Shown: positions 18,813 to 27,640, numbered from the stretch's first letter. The stretch is 64,000 nt of DNA from Bradyrhizobium sp. U87765 SZCCT0048 (GCF_018131225.1 NZ_JAFCMM010000002.1:1054001-1118000); one strand, 5' to 3'. Numbers and translations are program-made. Notes: generated by a model not told the origin, from the sequence alone.

Positions 18813-20612
18813 TCAAAACCGGAATGCGGATGTGACGATGACGCGCTGATTGCCCGCCGCGGTGTTGCTGTGGCCGTGGCCATATTCAATCGCCAGCGTG
18901 CCGTTGCTCAGCGTTCCCGGCACGGCGCCACCGAAGCGGACACCGCCGCCATAGGCGCTGGCGCGGGTGACGGCCTGCTCCTGCGCGGTCGGATTGACCT
19001 GGCGCACCTCGCCATAGCCGCCGAAGATGTAAGGCATGGCGACGACGCCGAACGGCACGTTCTGGATCGGCAGCGTCCACGGCGAGATGATTTCGCCGCG
19101 CGCCACAAAACCGCTGTCGCCGATGATCGAGCCGGTGTCGAATGCAGAGAGACCGCCGGCATCGGCGATGCCGAAGCGTTCGCTGGCGAGCAGCGGTTCG
19201 CCGAACGACGTCTGTCCGCGCAAGACGGCACTGACCGCCAGATGCTCCATGAAGCTCTGATAGTAGTTCAGCGAGGCTTCGAGTTTCTGGAACCGGGCAT
19301 CGGCGCCGTTGCGCGACAGCGGCAGGATTGGCGTCGCATCACTGAGGCCGCGCGCGCCCAATCCATCAAGTCCGAACGATGCCTTGACCCGCCCGCTCAA
19401 CGTGGCGCCCCAGGGCGTGTAATAGTCCGCTTCCTGGGTGAAGCGGACGATCCGCAGCCGGTCCTGCGACAGCGGCACGAGATTGGCGCCGACGAACAGG
19501 CTGTTGGTCTCGTTCTGGGCGTCGAACGCCAGTTCCTGGCTGTAGTTGAGCATCCGGCTGCGCAGCCACGAGTAGCGCAGGCGCAGCGACAGGCGGTCGA
19601 ACACGTCGGTCGACGCCACGTTCGACTGCGGCAGCGGCGTCGTCCGCGACTGGGTGTATTCCGGATTGAATGTGACCCCGTCGATGAACACCGGGACCAC
19701 CACGCCCGCCGCCAGCGAGCGGTTGCGCGGATAGCGACCGAAGAAGTCGCCGTCCTCGGGATGGCCGTTGGCGCGCAGGTAGACCAGCTCGCCGAGACCC
19801 GCGACGCTGTTGAGATCGACGCCCGCGCCCCAGAACGTGCGCCCGAGGGCCCTGGACAGCGAGTTGTCGAACGACACCACGCCGCTGACCGGCTGGTACT
19901 TGGCGTCGATGACGAGCACCGTTGCGCCCTGGCCCTCGCCGGGCGCCAGCGTCGAGCGCAGGATCACGCCCGGCGTGTCGCCGGCCAGCAGCAGCGCGCG
20001 CTCGATCTGGCGCTGCGTGACCTGGTCCTTGCCACGCAGCGGCTCCAGCAGCGTGGCGATGCGGCCGCGCACCCGCTCGGGAACGTCCTTGAGCTCGATG
20101 CGCTGGATGTAGCCACTGACCACGACGAGCCGCAGCCGACTACCGTCGACCAGCTTCTGCGGCGGCAGGATCACGCGCGCCAGCACATAGCCGGCCGCGG
20201 CATAAGCGGCCTCGAGATCACGCGCGGCGGCAAAGATCTCGGCACCGGACACAGACCTCCCCGAGAGCTTCGCCTCCAGCGCGGAGGTCGCTCCCCGAAG
20301 GTCGGCAAGGCCGCCCTCGACCCGGACGCCGGCCAGCCTCACGAACAGCTTCTCGGCGCCCGCGGGAGTGCCGAGGCCACCGCCGCCGTTCAGCGAGAAG
20401 CCGCCGGGCCGCTCCAGGTCCGGCCGGAAGCTCGGCGGGGTGATCTGCGACGCCGTCTGGGCCTTCGCCGGCATCGCGGCGGACATCGCCAGCGCAACCC
20501 CGGCGAGGAGCGCAGCGATCGGGCCGCCATGCCGCGGGGCGAGGGCCGTCGATCCCGAGGCATCGGGACGGACCCGGCCAGCGGATTCGCCGGAGCGCAC
20601 GGTGCGCAGCAT
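18813..20612 (-). CDS. ShlB/FhaC-family two-partner secretion transporter (TpsB)
   Basis: Outer-membrane Omp85-superfamily pore that exports TpsA proteins, about 599 residues. A signal peptide ends in MPAKA|Q. Periplasmic POTRA-like segments follow (LFVRLAGVRVEGG..., then IQRIELKDVPERVRGRI). A C-terminal 16-strand barrel ends in phenylalanine (VIVTSAFRF), as expected for outer-membrane assembly. The frame stays open upstream to 20774, but that leader is not signal-like. An ATG at 20612 or a TTG at 20624 (GAGGG 7 bases upstream) are the likely starts. Its TGA lies 12 bases before the ATG of exoprotein 2, so the pore and its substrates are one operon. No second transporter is present, so both exoproteins probably use this one. 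Confidence 0.93.
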   Translation of the reverse strand: MLRTVRSGESAGRVRPDASGSTALAPRHGGPIAALLAGVALAMSAAMPAKAQTASQITPPSFRPDLERPGGFSLNGGGGLGTPAGAEKLFVRLAGVRVEGGLADLRGATSALEAKLSGRSVSGAEIFAAARDLEAAYAAAGYVLARVILPPQKLVDGSRLRLVVVSGYIQRIELKDVPERVRGRIATLLEPLRGKDQVTQRQIERALLLAGDTPGVILRSTLAPGEGQGATVLVIDAKYQPVSGVVSFDNSLSRALGRTFWGAGVDLNSVAGLGELVYLRANGHPEDGDFFGRYPRNRSLAAGVVVPVFIDGVTFNPEYTQSRTTPLPQSNVASTDVFDRLSLRLRYSWLRSRMLNYSQELAFDAQNETNSLFVGANLVPLSQDRLRIVRFTQEADYYTPWGATLSGRVKASFGLDGLGARGLSDATPILPLSRNGADARFQKLEASLNYYQSFMEHLAVSAVLRGQTSFGEPLLASERFGIADAGGLSAFDTGSIIGDSGFVARGEIISPWTLPIQNVPFGVVAMPYIFGGYGEVRQVNPTAQEQAVTRASAYGGGVRFGGAVPGTLSNGTLAIEYGHGHSNTAAGNQRVIVTSAFRF

Positions 20613-20921
20613 CAGTAACGGCAAGACTTCGCCCTCACAATCCAACGTCCACGAGCGAAGCGATAGCGAACATCCAGCCCGCCGGTGGTCCGGCAAGAGG
20701 CGGCTCGCTCTGTCGACGCTTCGCACGCGCTTTTGTGCTTTGATTGGCGGATTTTGTCGTCTCAACCGGCGCAAGCCAACAGGCGCACAGGGCGATTTCA
20801 GAAAATATCAGATTCTCAGAATCTCATATAAGAATCGATATTCGCTATGTTTTTCGCCGCAGGCGAGGCTTCGCGACGCCCTCGCGTGGAGGCCCCGGAA
20901 GAAGGCCGAAATCGCAGGTGA
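20613..20921 (-). promoter_or_regulatory. AT-rich leader of the TPS operon with a dyad
   Basis: This 309-base gap between truA and tpsB holds no convincing gene. Bases 20795-20855 are clearly AT-rich for this genome and contain a perfect 15-bp dyad at 20810-20824 (AGATTCT, C, AGAATCT), with a further AAGAATC at 20830-20836. This is where the promoter and an operator of the tpsB-tpsA-tpsA operon would be expected. The binding protein is unknown. A weak 6-bp hairpin at 20863-20885 could end truA transcription. Confidence 0.45.
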
Positions 20922-21659
20922 TCAGTAGTCGACCCGCATCAGATAAAGCCCCTCCGGCGGAGCCACGGGTCCGCAGGCGGAGCGGTCGCGCGCGTCGAGC
21001 GCCGCCTTGAGATCGGCGGGGCTCCAGCGCCCCTCCCCGACCCACACCAGCGACCCCACCATCGAGCGCACCTGGCTGTGCAGGAACGAACGCGCCGACG
21101 TCACGATGCTGACATGGTCGCCGTCGCGGATCACGTCGAGCTGATCCAGTGTCCTGTCGGGCGACTTCGCCTGGCATTCGGTATCGCGGAAGGTGGTGAA
21201 GTCGTGTTTGCCGACCAGCGCCTGGGCAGCCAGATGCATCGCCGCGGTATCGAGCGGCTTCGGTACCCGCCAGGCAAAGCCGAAGTCGAGCGCGAGATCG
21301 GCGCGGCGGTTGATGATCCGATAGAGATAATGTCGCTTGATGGCCGAGAAGCGCGCTTCGAAATCATCCGCCACGCGCTCGGCCGCCAGCACGCCGACCG
21401 GATGGGGCCGCAGATGGGCGTTGAGGGCGTCGCGCACCACGTCGGGGCGGAAATCACGCGACAGGTCGACATGCGCCACCTGCCCCCTGGCATGAACGCC
21501 GGCATCGGTGCGGCCGGCGCCGTGCACCCGGACATTCTCGCCGCTCAGCGCCTTCGCGGCATCTTCAAGCGCACCTTGCACCGAGGGATGATCATCCTGC
21601 ACCTGCCAGCCGCGAAACGGCCGGCCATCATACTCAATGGTGAGCTTGTAGCGCGGCAT
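20922..21659 (-). CDS. truA: tRNA pseudouridine(38-40) synthase
   Basis: Converts uridines 38-40 of the tRNA anticodon stem to pseudouridine. The 245-residue protein begins MPRYKLTIEYDGRPFRGWQ. The catalytic aspartate is D52 in GAGRTDAGVHARGQ. RRHY-like (IKRHYLYRI) and HDFTTFR segments are also typical. The frame is open further upstream, but that part belongs to the acetyltransferase gene. The truA ATG overlaps the acetyltransferase TGA by one base. It is the last gene of the def-fmt-acetyltransferase-truA run. Confidence 0.96.
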   Translation of the reverse strand: MPRYKLTIEYDGRPFRGWQVQDDHPSVQGALEDAAKALSGENVRVHGAGRTDAGVHARGQVAHVDLSRDFRPDVVRDALNAHLRPHPVGVLAAERVADDFEARFSAIKRHYLYRIINRRADLALDFGFAWRVPKPLDTAAMHLAAQALVGKHDFTTFRDTECQAKSPDRTLDQLDVIRDGDHVSIVTSARSFLHSQVRSMVGSLVWVGEGRWSPADLKAALDARDRSACGPVAPPEGLYLMRVDY

Positions 21660-22162
21660 CAGGCGGCCCCGAGCCGCTCGAACGCGCCGGCATAGGCGAT
21701 GCGCCCCTGCCCCGGCGCCGCGGACGCCAGAGCCAGCGCCTGGAAACCGGGGCCGGCATACTCGCAGGCGAACCCCGCCGCGGACGCAGCAGAATAGCCG
21801 AAACGGCCATAATAGGCGGGATCGCCGAGCACGAAGGCGATGGTCTCGCCGCCCGCGTGCAACCGGCGATGGCCGTCCTCGATCAGCGCCTGGGCGATCC
21901 CCTTGCAGCGGTGCGCCGCATCCACCGCCACCGGCGCGAGGCTGACGCCGGCGACCTGCGTGCCATTGGTGTCGATCCACAACCGCGAGAACGCGACATG
22001 GCCGATGATGGCGCCATCCTGCTCGGCCACCAGCGACAGCAGCAGATCGCCATCGGCCCGCAAACGATCGACCAGATCGGCTTCCGCCGCCGTGCCGAAC
22101 GCGCCGCTGACGATGCGATGGATCGCGGCCCGGTCCGCCGCGGTTTCCAGACGAATGTTCAT
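21659..22162 (-). CDS. GNAT-family N-acetyltransferase (YhbS-like)
   Basis: Predicted acetyl-CoA-dependent acetyltransferase, 167 residues. The fold is indicated by the N-terminal strand-helix MNIRLETAADRAAIHRIV, the central strand GHVAFSRLWI, the acetyl-CoA loop VDAAHRCKGIAQALI and the motif LGDPAYYGRFGYS, which is characteristic of the COG3153/YhbS group. The acceptor substrate is unknown. Its ATG overlaps the fmt stop (ATGA) and its stop overlaps the truA start, so translation is coupled through the operon. Its place between two tRNA-related genes may be only operon convenience. Confidence 0.85.
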   Translation of the reverse strand: MNIRLETAADRAAIHRIVSGAFGTAAEADLVDRLRADGDLLLSLVAEQDGAIIGHVAFSRLWIDTNGTQVAGVSLAPVAVDAAHRCKGIAQALIEDGHRRLHAGGETIAFVLGDPAYYGRFGYSAASAAGFACEYAGPGFQALALASAAPGQGRIAYAGAFERLGAA

Positions 22163-23091
22163 GGCAGCGTCAGGCCGGACGGCACCGCCGTGCCGCGCAG
22201 GAAGACGTCGGCCTTCATCGGCTGCTTGCCGGCGCGCTGCAGCTCGATGATGCGGATCGCGCCGTCGCCGCAGGCGATGGTGAGCTGCTCGTCCAGCACC
22301 GTGCCCGGCGCACCGGACGCGGTCGCCAGCGCGCAGCGCAGGATCTTGACCCGCACCGCCTCGCCGTCGAGCGGCATCTCGCACCACGCGCCGGGGAACG
22401 GCGACAGGCCATGGCAGTGCCGCAGCACCTCGCGCGCCGGACGGCGCCAGTCGATGCGCGCCTCCGCCTTGTCGATCTTGGCGGCGTAAGTCACACCTTC
22501 GCTCTTTTGCGGCGTGACCTGCAGCGTGCCGCGCTCCAGCGCGCCCATCGCCCGGCCCATCAGGTCGGCGCCGATGCGCGCGAGCTTGTCGTGCAGGTCG
22601 GTGGCGGTCATCGCATCGGTGATGGCAATGCGTTCGGCCATCGCGACGTCGCCGGTATCGAGGCCGACATCCATCTTCATGACCATGACGCCGCTCTCGG
22701 CATCCCCGGCCATGATGGCGCGGTTGATCGGCGCCGCGCCGCGCCAGCGCGGCAGCAGCGACGCGTGCAGGTTGAAACAGCCGAGCGGCACGGCGTCGAG
22801 GATCGCCTGCGGCAGGATCAGGCCATAGGCGACGACGACGGCCGCGTCGGCGCCGAACGCCAGGAAGGCGGCCTGCGCGTCCTCGGTCTTCAGCGTCTTC
22901 GGGGTCAGCACGGGCAGGCCGAGCCGGCGCGCCTCGCGCTCCACCGGCGTCACCTGCTCCTTCATGCCGCGGCCGGCCGGCTTCGGCGCGCGGGTATAGA
23001 CCGCGACGATGTCATGGCCCTGTGCCACCAGTTCCAGCAGCGTCGGCACCGCGAAATCCGGGGTGCCCATGAAGATCAGACGCAGCGACAT
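22159..23091 (-). CDS. fmt: Methionyl-tRNA formyltransferase
   Basis: Formylates initiator Met-tRNA using 10-formyltetrahydrofolate. The 310-residue protein begins MSLRLIFMGTPDFAVPTLLEL, the standard Fmt start. HASLLPRWRGAAPINRAI carries the catalytic N-H-D triad region, and a C-terminal anticodon-binding domain follows. An in-frame ATG 24 bases earlier is less likely. def lies 79 bases upstream on the same strand, the usual def-fmt pairing for adding and removing the formyl group. Confidence 0.97.
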   Translation of the reverse strand: MSLRLIFMGTPDFAVPTLLELVAQGHDIVAVYTRAPKPAGRGMKEQVTPVEREARRLGLPVLTPKTLKTEDAQAAFLAFGADAAVVVAYGLILPQAILDAVPLGCFNLHASLLPRWRGAAPINRAIMAGDAESGVMVMKMDVGLDTGDVAMAERIAITDAMTATDLHDKLARIGADLMGRAMGALERGTLQVTPQKSEGVTYAAKIDKAEARIDWRRPAREVLRHCHGLSPFPGAWCEMPLDGEAVRVKILRCALATASGAPGTVLDEQLTIACGDGAIRIIELQRAGKQPMKADVFLRGTAVPSGLTLP

Positions 23092-23170
23092 GACGGGACC
23101 TTGTTGCGTTCGCACACGGACGCTCGGAAAGCGCGAGCCGGTCCGTGGCGACGTCCGGCGACCAGCGATC

Positions 23171-23692
23171 TCAACCCGTGACCCGTTGCTTCGCCGCCTT
23201 GGTGAACTTCTTCATCACACGGTCCCGCTTGAGCTTCGAAAGATAGTCGACGAACAGCACGCCGTTGAGATGGTCGATCTCGTGCTGGATGCAGGTGGCG
23301 AACAGGCCGGTGGCCTCTTCCTCCTGCACGTTGCCGTCGAGATCCAGGTAGCGGATGCGCACCGTGGCGGGCCGCTCGACCTCCTCGTAATATTCGGGGA
23401 TCGACAGGCAGCCTTCCTCGTAGACCGACAACTCCTCGGACGCGGAGATGATCTCCGGATTGATGAAGACGCGCGGCTGCTTCTGCTCGTCGTCCTTCTT
23501 TGCCAGGTCCATGGTGATCAGCCGCACCGGCTCGGCGATCTGGATCGCGGCGAGCCCGATGCCGGGCGCGTCGTACATGGTCTCGAACATGTCGTCCGCG
23601 AGCTTGCGCACCTGCGGCGTGACTTTTTCGATCGGTTTCGACACCAGGCGAAGCTGCTTGTCGGGAAGGATGATGATCTCGCGAATGGCCAT
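23171..23692 (-). CDS. def: Peptide deformylase
   Basis: Metal-dependent enzyme removing the N-formyl group from nascent proteins, 173 residues. All three motifs are present: GIGLAAIQI (GxGLAAxQ), EEGCLSIPE (EGCLS, metal-ligand cysteine) and QHEIDHLNG (HExxH). The start MAIREIIILPDKQLRLV is canonical, although the frame is open 12 codons further upstream. It probably heads the def-fmt-acetyltransferase-truA operon. The promoter should lie in 23693-23865, which is shared with the divergent rmuC and includes the AT-rich stretch at 23775-23820. Confidence 0.97.
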   Translation of the reverse strand: MAIREIIILPDKQLRLVSKPIEKVTPQVRKLADDMFETMYDAPGIGLAAIQIAEPVRLITMDLAKKDDEQKQPRVFINPEIISASEELSVYEEGCLSIPEYYEEVERPATVRIRYLDLDGNVQEEEATGLFATCIQHEIDHLNGVLFVDYLSKLKRDRVMKKFTKAAKQRVTG

Positions 23693-23865
23693 GGCGCGCG
23701 ATGTAATCCGGGCGTCCGCCGCGGTCAATTGCAGGAGGGCAAAACCGGGTGCCGGGACCGTGGCGCGACATTTACCGATGATTAACCATGAATTTTAACG
23801 GCTTATTAAGGCCAAATGTTCCCTCTTCGTTCGCGCGAAACCCCGAATCGGGCTAAGTTGGCGCC

Positions 23866-25074
23866 ATGAACGAGATCCTGTTTGTCCTCGACGGCACGCC
23901 CGTCCGTGCGTGGCTCGCCCTGCTGCTGTTCGGCATCCTGGTCGTCGCCATGCTGCTGGTCATCGCCATTGTGATCGCCCGCGGCAGCGGCCGCAGCCAC
24001 GCCGCGGCGATGGCCCAGGCGATTCGCGCTGACGAACTCGAGGAGCGCGTCGCCGACCTGCTGCGCGCCCAGACCCAGGCCCAGGGCCGCATCGACGCCA
24101 TGGGGCAATCGCTCGCCGGCCGTCAGGCCGAGATGGCTCGCGCCGTGAGCGAGCGCCTCGACGCCGTCGGCCATCGCGTCGGCCAGTCGATGGAGCAGAC
24201 CACGCGCCACACCGCCGAGAGCCTGCGCGCCCTGCATGAGCGGCTCGGCATCATCGACAGCGCCCACAAGAACCTCACCGAGCTCACCACCCAGGTGACC
24301 ACGCTGCGTGACGTGCTCGCCAACAAGCAGGCGCGCGGTGCCTTCGGCCAGGCGCGCATGGAGGCGATCGTGCAGGACGGCCTGCCGAAAGGCGCCTACG
24401 AGTTCCAGCATACCCTTTCCACCGGCAAGCGCCCGGACTGCGTCGTCTACCTGCCGGACCAGCGCCCGCTGTGCATCGACGCCAAGTTCCCGCTGGAGGC
24501 AGTGACCGCGCTGCGCGAGGCCCGTGGCGAAGACGAGAAAAAGTCCGCCGCACAGCGGCTGCGCCAGGATGTGATGAAGCATGTCGGTGACATCGCCGAC
24601 AAATACCTCATCGCCGGCGAGACCCAGGACACCGCGCTGATGTTCGTGCCGTCGGAATCGGTCTATGCCGAGATCCACGACGGCTTCGACGACATCGTGC
24701 AGAAGGCCTACCGCGCCCGCGTCGTGCTGGTTTCACCTTCGCTGCTGATGCTGGCGATCCAGGTGATGCAGCAGATCCTCAAGGACGCGCGCATGCGCGA
24801 TGCCGCCGACCAGATCCGCACCGAAGTGATGAACATGATGGGCGACGTCGAGCGGCTGCGCGACCGTGTCAGCAAGCTCGGCTCGCATTTCGATCAGGTC
24901 AGCGAGGATGTGCGCCAGGTGCTGATCTCGGTCAACAAGATCGGCAAACGGGCCGCCAAGATCGAGGAGCTCGACTTCTCCTCGCCGGCGGAAGCGGACG
25001 CCCCCGCCGCGAAGAGCGGGCCGGAACTGTTCGCCGTGACGCCTGCGGCCCGCAAGCTGCGCGCCGGCGAATAG
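23866..25074 (+). CDS. rmuC: DNA recombination protein RmuC
   Basis: Predicted nuclease-like protein that limits DNA inversions or rearrangements in E. coli; the biochemical role is not settled. The 402 residues comprise an N-terminal membrane anchor (about 10-35), a long alanine/arginine/glutamate-rich coiled coil (about 40-140) and the RmuC core with a PD-(D/E)xK-like strand LCIDAKFPLEAV. ALMFVPSESVYAEIH follows. It is divergent from def across a 173-base gap. No partner gene is evident. Confidence 0.93.
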   Translation: MNEILFVLDGTPVRAWLALLLFGILVVAMLLVIAIVIARGSGRSHAAAMAQAIRADELEERVADLLRAQTQAQGRIDAMGQSLAGRQAEMARAVSERLDAVGHRVGQSMEQTTRHTAESLRALHERLGIIDSAHKNLTELTTQVTTLRDVLANKQARGAFGQARMEAIVQDGLPKGAYEFQHTLSTGKRPDCVVYLPDQRPLCIDAKFPLEAVTALREARGEDEKKSAAQRLRQDVMKHVGDIADKYLIAGETQDTALMFVPSESVYAEIHDGFDDIVQKAYRARVVLVSPSLLMLAIQVMQQILKDARMRDAADQIRTEVMNMMGDVERLRDRVSKLGSHFDQVSEDVRQVLISVNKIGKRAAKIEELDFSSPAEADAPAAKSGPELFAVTPAARKLRAGE

Positions 25075-25086
25075 CCTGTGGCGATC

Positions 25087-25103
25087 GGTCCCTTGACGGG
25101 ACC
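25087..25103 (+). terminator. Possible hairpin after rmuC
   Basis: GGTCCC (25087-25092) and GGGACC (25098-25103) form a perfect 6-bp stem with a 5-base loop, starting 13 bases after the rmuC stop. No T-run follows, so termination activity is uncertain. Confidence 0.3.
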
Positions 25104-25169
25104 CCGCCGCATCGTTGTCCTTGCCGTATCGCGTGCGCATCGCGCACCGCCCCGATAGCGATACGGAGC

Positions 25170-25634
25170 TTGCCGATGACGCCCTACGACCGCCTCGCCG
25201 CGCTGGGACTGCAATTGCCGAGGCCCGCACCGGCAGCCGCCAACTATGTGCCGTTCCTGCGCCATGGCAACGATCTCTATATCGCCGGCCAGGGCCCGTT
25301 CGACACCGCCGGCAAGCTGCACACCGGCAAGGTCGGGCGCGACCTCACCGTCGAGCAGGCCTATGACCACGCCCGCCTCACCGGCCTCAACGTGCTGGCG
25401 CAGGTCCACGCCGCGACCGGCGATCTCGGCCGCGTCGTGCAGGTGGTCAAGGTGCTCGGCATGGTCAACGCCACCGAGGATTTCAGGGATCATCCCAAGG
25501 TGGTCAACGGCTGCTCCGACCTGTTCGTCGCGGTGTTCGGCGACGCCGGCCGCCATCCGCGCTCGGCCGTCGGCATGAACTCGTTGCCGATGGGGCTGAG
25601 CGTCGAGGTCGAGGCGATCTTCGCCATCCGGTAG
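25170..25634 (+). CDS. RidA/YjgF-family protein
   Basis: Small cytosolic protein of 154 residues with the RidA trimer fold; family members deaminate reactive enamine/imine intermediates. ISPARGP-like ISIAGQGPFD appears here as LYIAGQGPFDTAG near residue 31. Later segments LTGLNVLAQVHAATGDLGRVVQVVKV and RSAVGMNSLPMGLSVEVEAIF match the C-terminal half, with the usual R.A.G..LP pattern including the substrate-binding arginine. It belongs to the longer RidA subfamily with an N-terminal extension (MTPYDRLAALGLQLP). It may be co-transcribed with the permease 64 bases downstream. Confidence 0.9.
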   Translation: MPMTPYDRLAALGLQLPRPAPAAANYVPFLRHGNDLYIAGQGPFDTAGKLHTGKVGRDLTVEQAYDHARLTGLNVLAQVHAATGDLGRVVQVVKVLGMVNATEDFRDHPKVVNGCSDLFVAVFGDAGRHPRSAVGMNSLPMGLSVEVEAIFAIR

Positions 25635-25698
25635 GCCGCCCCGGTGGCCGGTTCGCCGCATTGGCTCTCGCCCGCCAAATCAGATAGGGGGAAGGACG

Positions 25699-27057
25699 AT
25701 GACCGCCGCCCCCGAGGACACTGTGAAGCCGCCTGCCGCGCGCGCATCATGGCGCGAGACGCTCGCGGTCTATCTGCAGCCGCGCGTGCTGGTGGTGCTG
25801 TTCCTCGGCTTCTCGTCAGGCCTGCCCCTGGCGCTGTCTGCGTCCACCCTGCAGATCTGGATGCGCGAGGCCGGCATCGACCTCGGCGCCATCGGCCTGC
25901 TGACGCTGGTCGGCACGCCCTACACGCTGAAGTTCATCTGGGCGCCGCTGGTCGACGCACTGCGGGTTCCGGTGCTGGGCGACCTGCTGGGCCGTCGCCG
26001 CGGCTGGCTGGTGCTGTCGCAATTGCTGCTGATCGTCGCGATCCTGCTGCTCGCGCTCGCCGACCCCGGCCGTTCGCCGTTCTACGCGGCGATCGCCGCC
26101 CTGCTGGTCGCCACTGCCTCCGCGACGCAGGACATCGTCGTCGACGCTTTCCGCGTCGAGAGCCTGCCGGAGAGCGAGCAGGCGGCCGGCATGGCGGCCT
26201 ATGTCGCGGCCTATCGCATCGGCATGCTGGTGTCGACGGCCGGCGTGCTGTTCCTGGTGAGCGGCCTGCAGGGCATCGGCCTCGACGCCAATCCGGCCTG
26301 GAAATGGGGCTATGTCATCATGGCCGCCACGGTGCTGATCGGCACGGTGACGGCGCTGCTCGCGACCGAACCCGAACAGTCGGCGCGCTCGGAGGCGGCG
26401 CTCGGCCACAGCAGCGGCCTCGTACGGGTGCTCGTCGCTGCCCGCGGGGCGTTCGGCGAATTTCTCGGCCGCAAGGACGCGATCGCCGTTCTCGCGTTTG
26501 TCGTGCTGTTCAAGTTCACCGACGCGTTCTCAGGCGCCATGACGGCGCCGTTCGTGATCGACCTCGGCTTCAGCAAGGCCGACTATGCCGCGATCGTCAA
26601 AGGCGTCGGCCTCGCCGCGACGCTGATCGGCGGCTTCGCCGGAGGCTTCGTCGCCCGCGCCTACTCGCTACCGGTCAGCCTGTGGATCGGAGGTGCGGTG
26701 CAGGCGATCGCCAACCTGTCGTTCTCATGGCTCGCGGCGATCGGCGTCAATCACTACGCGTTGGCGCTGGCGATCACCGCCGAGAACTTCACCAGCGCCA
26801 TCGGCACCGTGATCTTCGTCGCTTACCTCTCGGCGCTGTGCAAGAGCCCGCTGCACACCGCCACGCAGTACGCGCTGCTGACGGCGCTCGCCGCGATCGG
26901 GCGCACCTACCTGTCGGCCGGTGCAGGCTATGTCGCCAAGGCGACAGGCTGGCCGCTGTTCTTCGTGATCTGCGTACTGGTAGCCATCCCGAGCCTCGTG
27001 CTGCTGACCTGGCTGCAGCGGCGCGGGCATTTCGAAACCCTCACCCGCCGCGCATAA
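25699..27057 (+). CDS. ampG: AmpG-type muropeptide permease (MFS)
   Basis: Inner-membrane major-facilitator transporter of 452 residues with 12-14 predicted spans, expected to import GlcNAc-anhydroMurNAc peptides released from the cell wall. AmpG landmarks are strong: LFLGFSSGLPLALSASTLQIWM near residue 35, VGTPYTLKFIWAPLVD, GRRRGWLVLSQ, SATQDIVVDAFR and AYRIGMLVS. RidA lies upstream and a convergent small gene downstream. In this genome an AmpR/class A beta-lactamase pair lies near 63 kb, so import here could supply that inducer. A true AmpG role is inferred from motif agreement. Confidence 0.85.
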   Translation: MTAAPEDTVKPPAARASWRETLAVYLQPRVLVVLFLGFSSGLPLALSASTLQIWMREAGIDLGAIGLLTLVGTPYTLKFIWAPLVDALRVPVLGDLLGRRRGWLVLSQLLLIVAILLLALADPGRSPFYAAIAALLVATASATQDIVVDAFRVESLPESEQAAGMAAYVAAYRIGMLVSTAGVLFLVSGLQGIGLDANPAWKWGYVIMAATVLIGTVTALLATEPEQSARSEAALGHSSGLVRVLVAARGAFGEFLGRKDAIAVLAFVVLFKFTDAFSGAMTAPFVIDLGFSKADYAAIVKGVGLAATLIGGFAGGFVARAYSLPVSLWIGGAVQAIANLSFSWLAAIGVNHYALALAITAENFTSAIGTVIFVAYLSALCKSPLHTATQYALLTALAAIGRTYLSAGAGYVAKATGWPLFFVICVLVAIPSLVLLTWLQRRGHFETLTRRA

Positions 27058-27079
27058 AAAGATTTCGAACGAATCGATC

Positions 27080-27192
27080 CGTCACCCTGAGGTGCGAGCG
27101 AAGCGAGCCTCGAAGGGCGACGGCCCGAGCGGCAGTTTCGTGGACCGCTCATCCTTCGAGGCGCGCAAAAGCGCACACCGCGGGATGAGGGA
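27080..27192. repeat. Dispersed intergenic inverted repeat (Bradyrhizobium-type)
   Basis: Lies in the 178-base gap between convergent genes. GCCTCGAAGG (27107-27116) pairs perfectly with CCTTCGAGGC (27153-27162), and the flanks carry TCACCCTGAGGTGCGAGCG and GCGGGATGAGGG. This wording is familiar from many intergenic spacers in Bradyrhizobium genomes. It could fold as a hairpin between the two gene ends and serve as a terminator. Copy number cannot be judged from one window. Confidence 0.6.
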
Positions 27193-27235
27193 TGAAGGCT
27201 TAATGCCGGATGAAAGCGAGGAGCTTTCGCCACCG

Positions 27236-27640
27236 TCAGTGGCTGGTGACGAGGCTCCACTTCGACACGATGGCATCGCTCATCTGGCCGGCGAGTTCGG
27301 CGCACGACACTTCGTCCGCCTTGATCGAGACCTGCTTGCCGATGAACGCCTTGAGGCGATTCGCGTCGGCATCGTTGCTGGTGACGATCTGAAACGTTTC
27401 GGGTCCGGTCTCGAGATTGCACAGCCCGCTCGGCTCGGGCAGCCGGCGCGGCTCGGTGACCAGCTGGAACGTGTTGACCCGCTTACCCTTGGCGTCGCGG
27501 TTGCGCATCGCCCGCAATTCACCCGACAGCACGCCGCCGGTCTTGAGCGCCTGTTGCGCCGAGACATCGATCGACACGCCCATCAGCGCGCCGACGAACA
27601 CCACAGAGGCGAGAAGGACTTTGGTCAGGTTCGGGTGCAT
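27236..27640 (-). CDS. Small secreted protein, unknown function
   Basis: A 134-residue protein starting MHPNLTKVLLASVVFVGALMGVSIDVSAQQ, with a signal peptide cleaved after VSA. The mature part is about 105 residues with two cysteines (GLCNLE and VSCAEL) that could pair in the periplasm, and a segment GPETFQIVTSNDADANRLKAFIGKQVSIKADEV that looks like a small beta domain. I do not recognise the family. It is downstream of recR (93 bases) and convergent with ampG. Upstream in-frame ATGs were ignored because the signal peptide fits this start. Confidence 0.7.
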   Translation of the reverse strand: MHPNLTKVLLASVVFVGALMGVSIDVSAQQALKTGGVLSGELRAMRNRDAKGKRVNTFQLVTEPRRLPEPSGLCNLETGPETFQIVTSNDADANRLKAFIGKQVSIKADEVSCAELAGQMSDAIVSKWSLVTSH

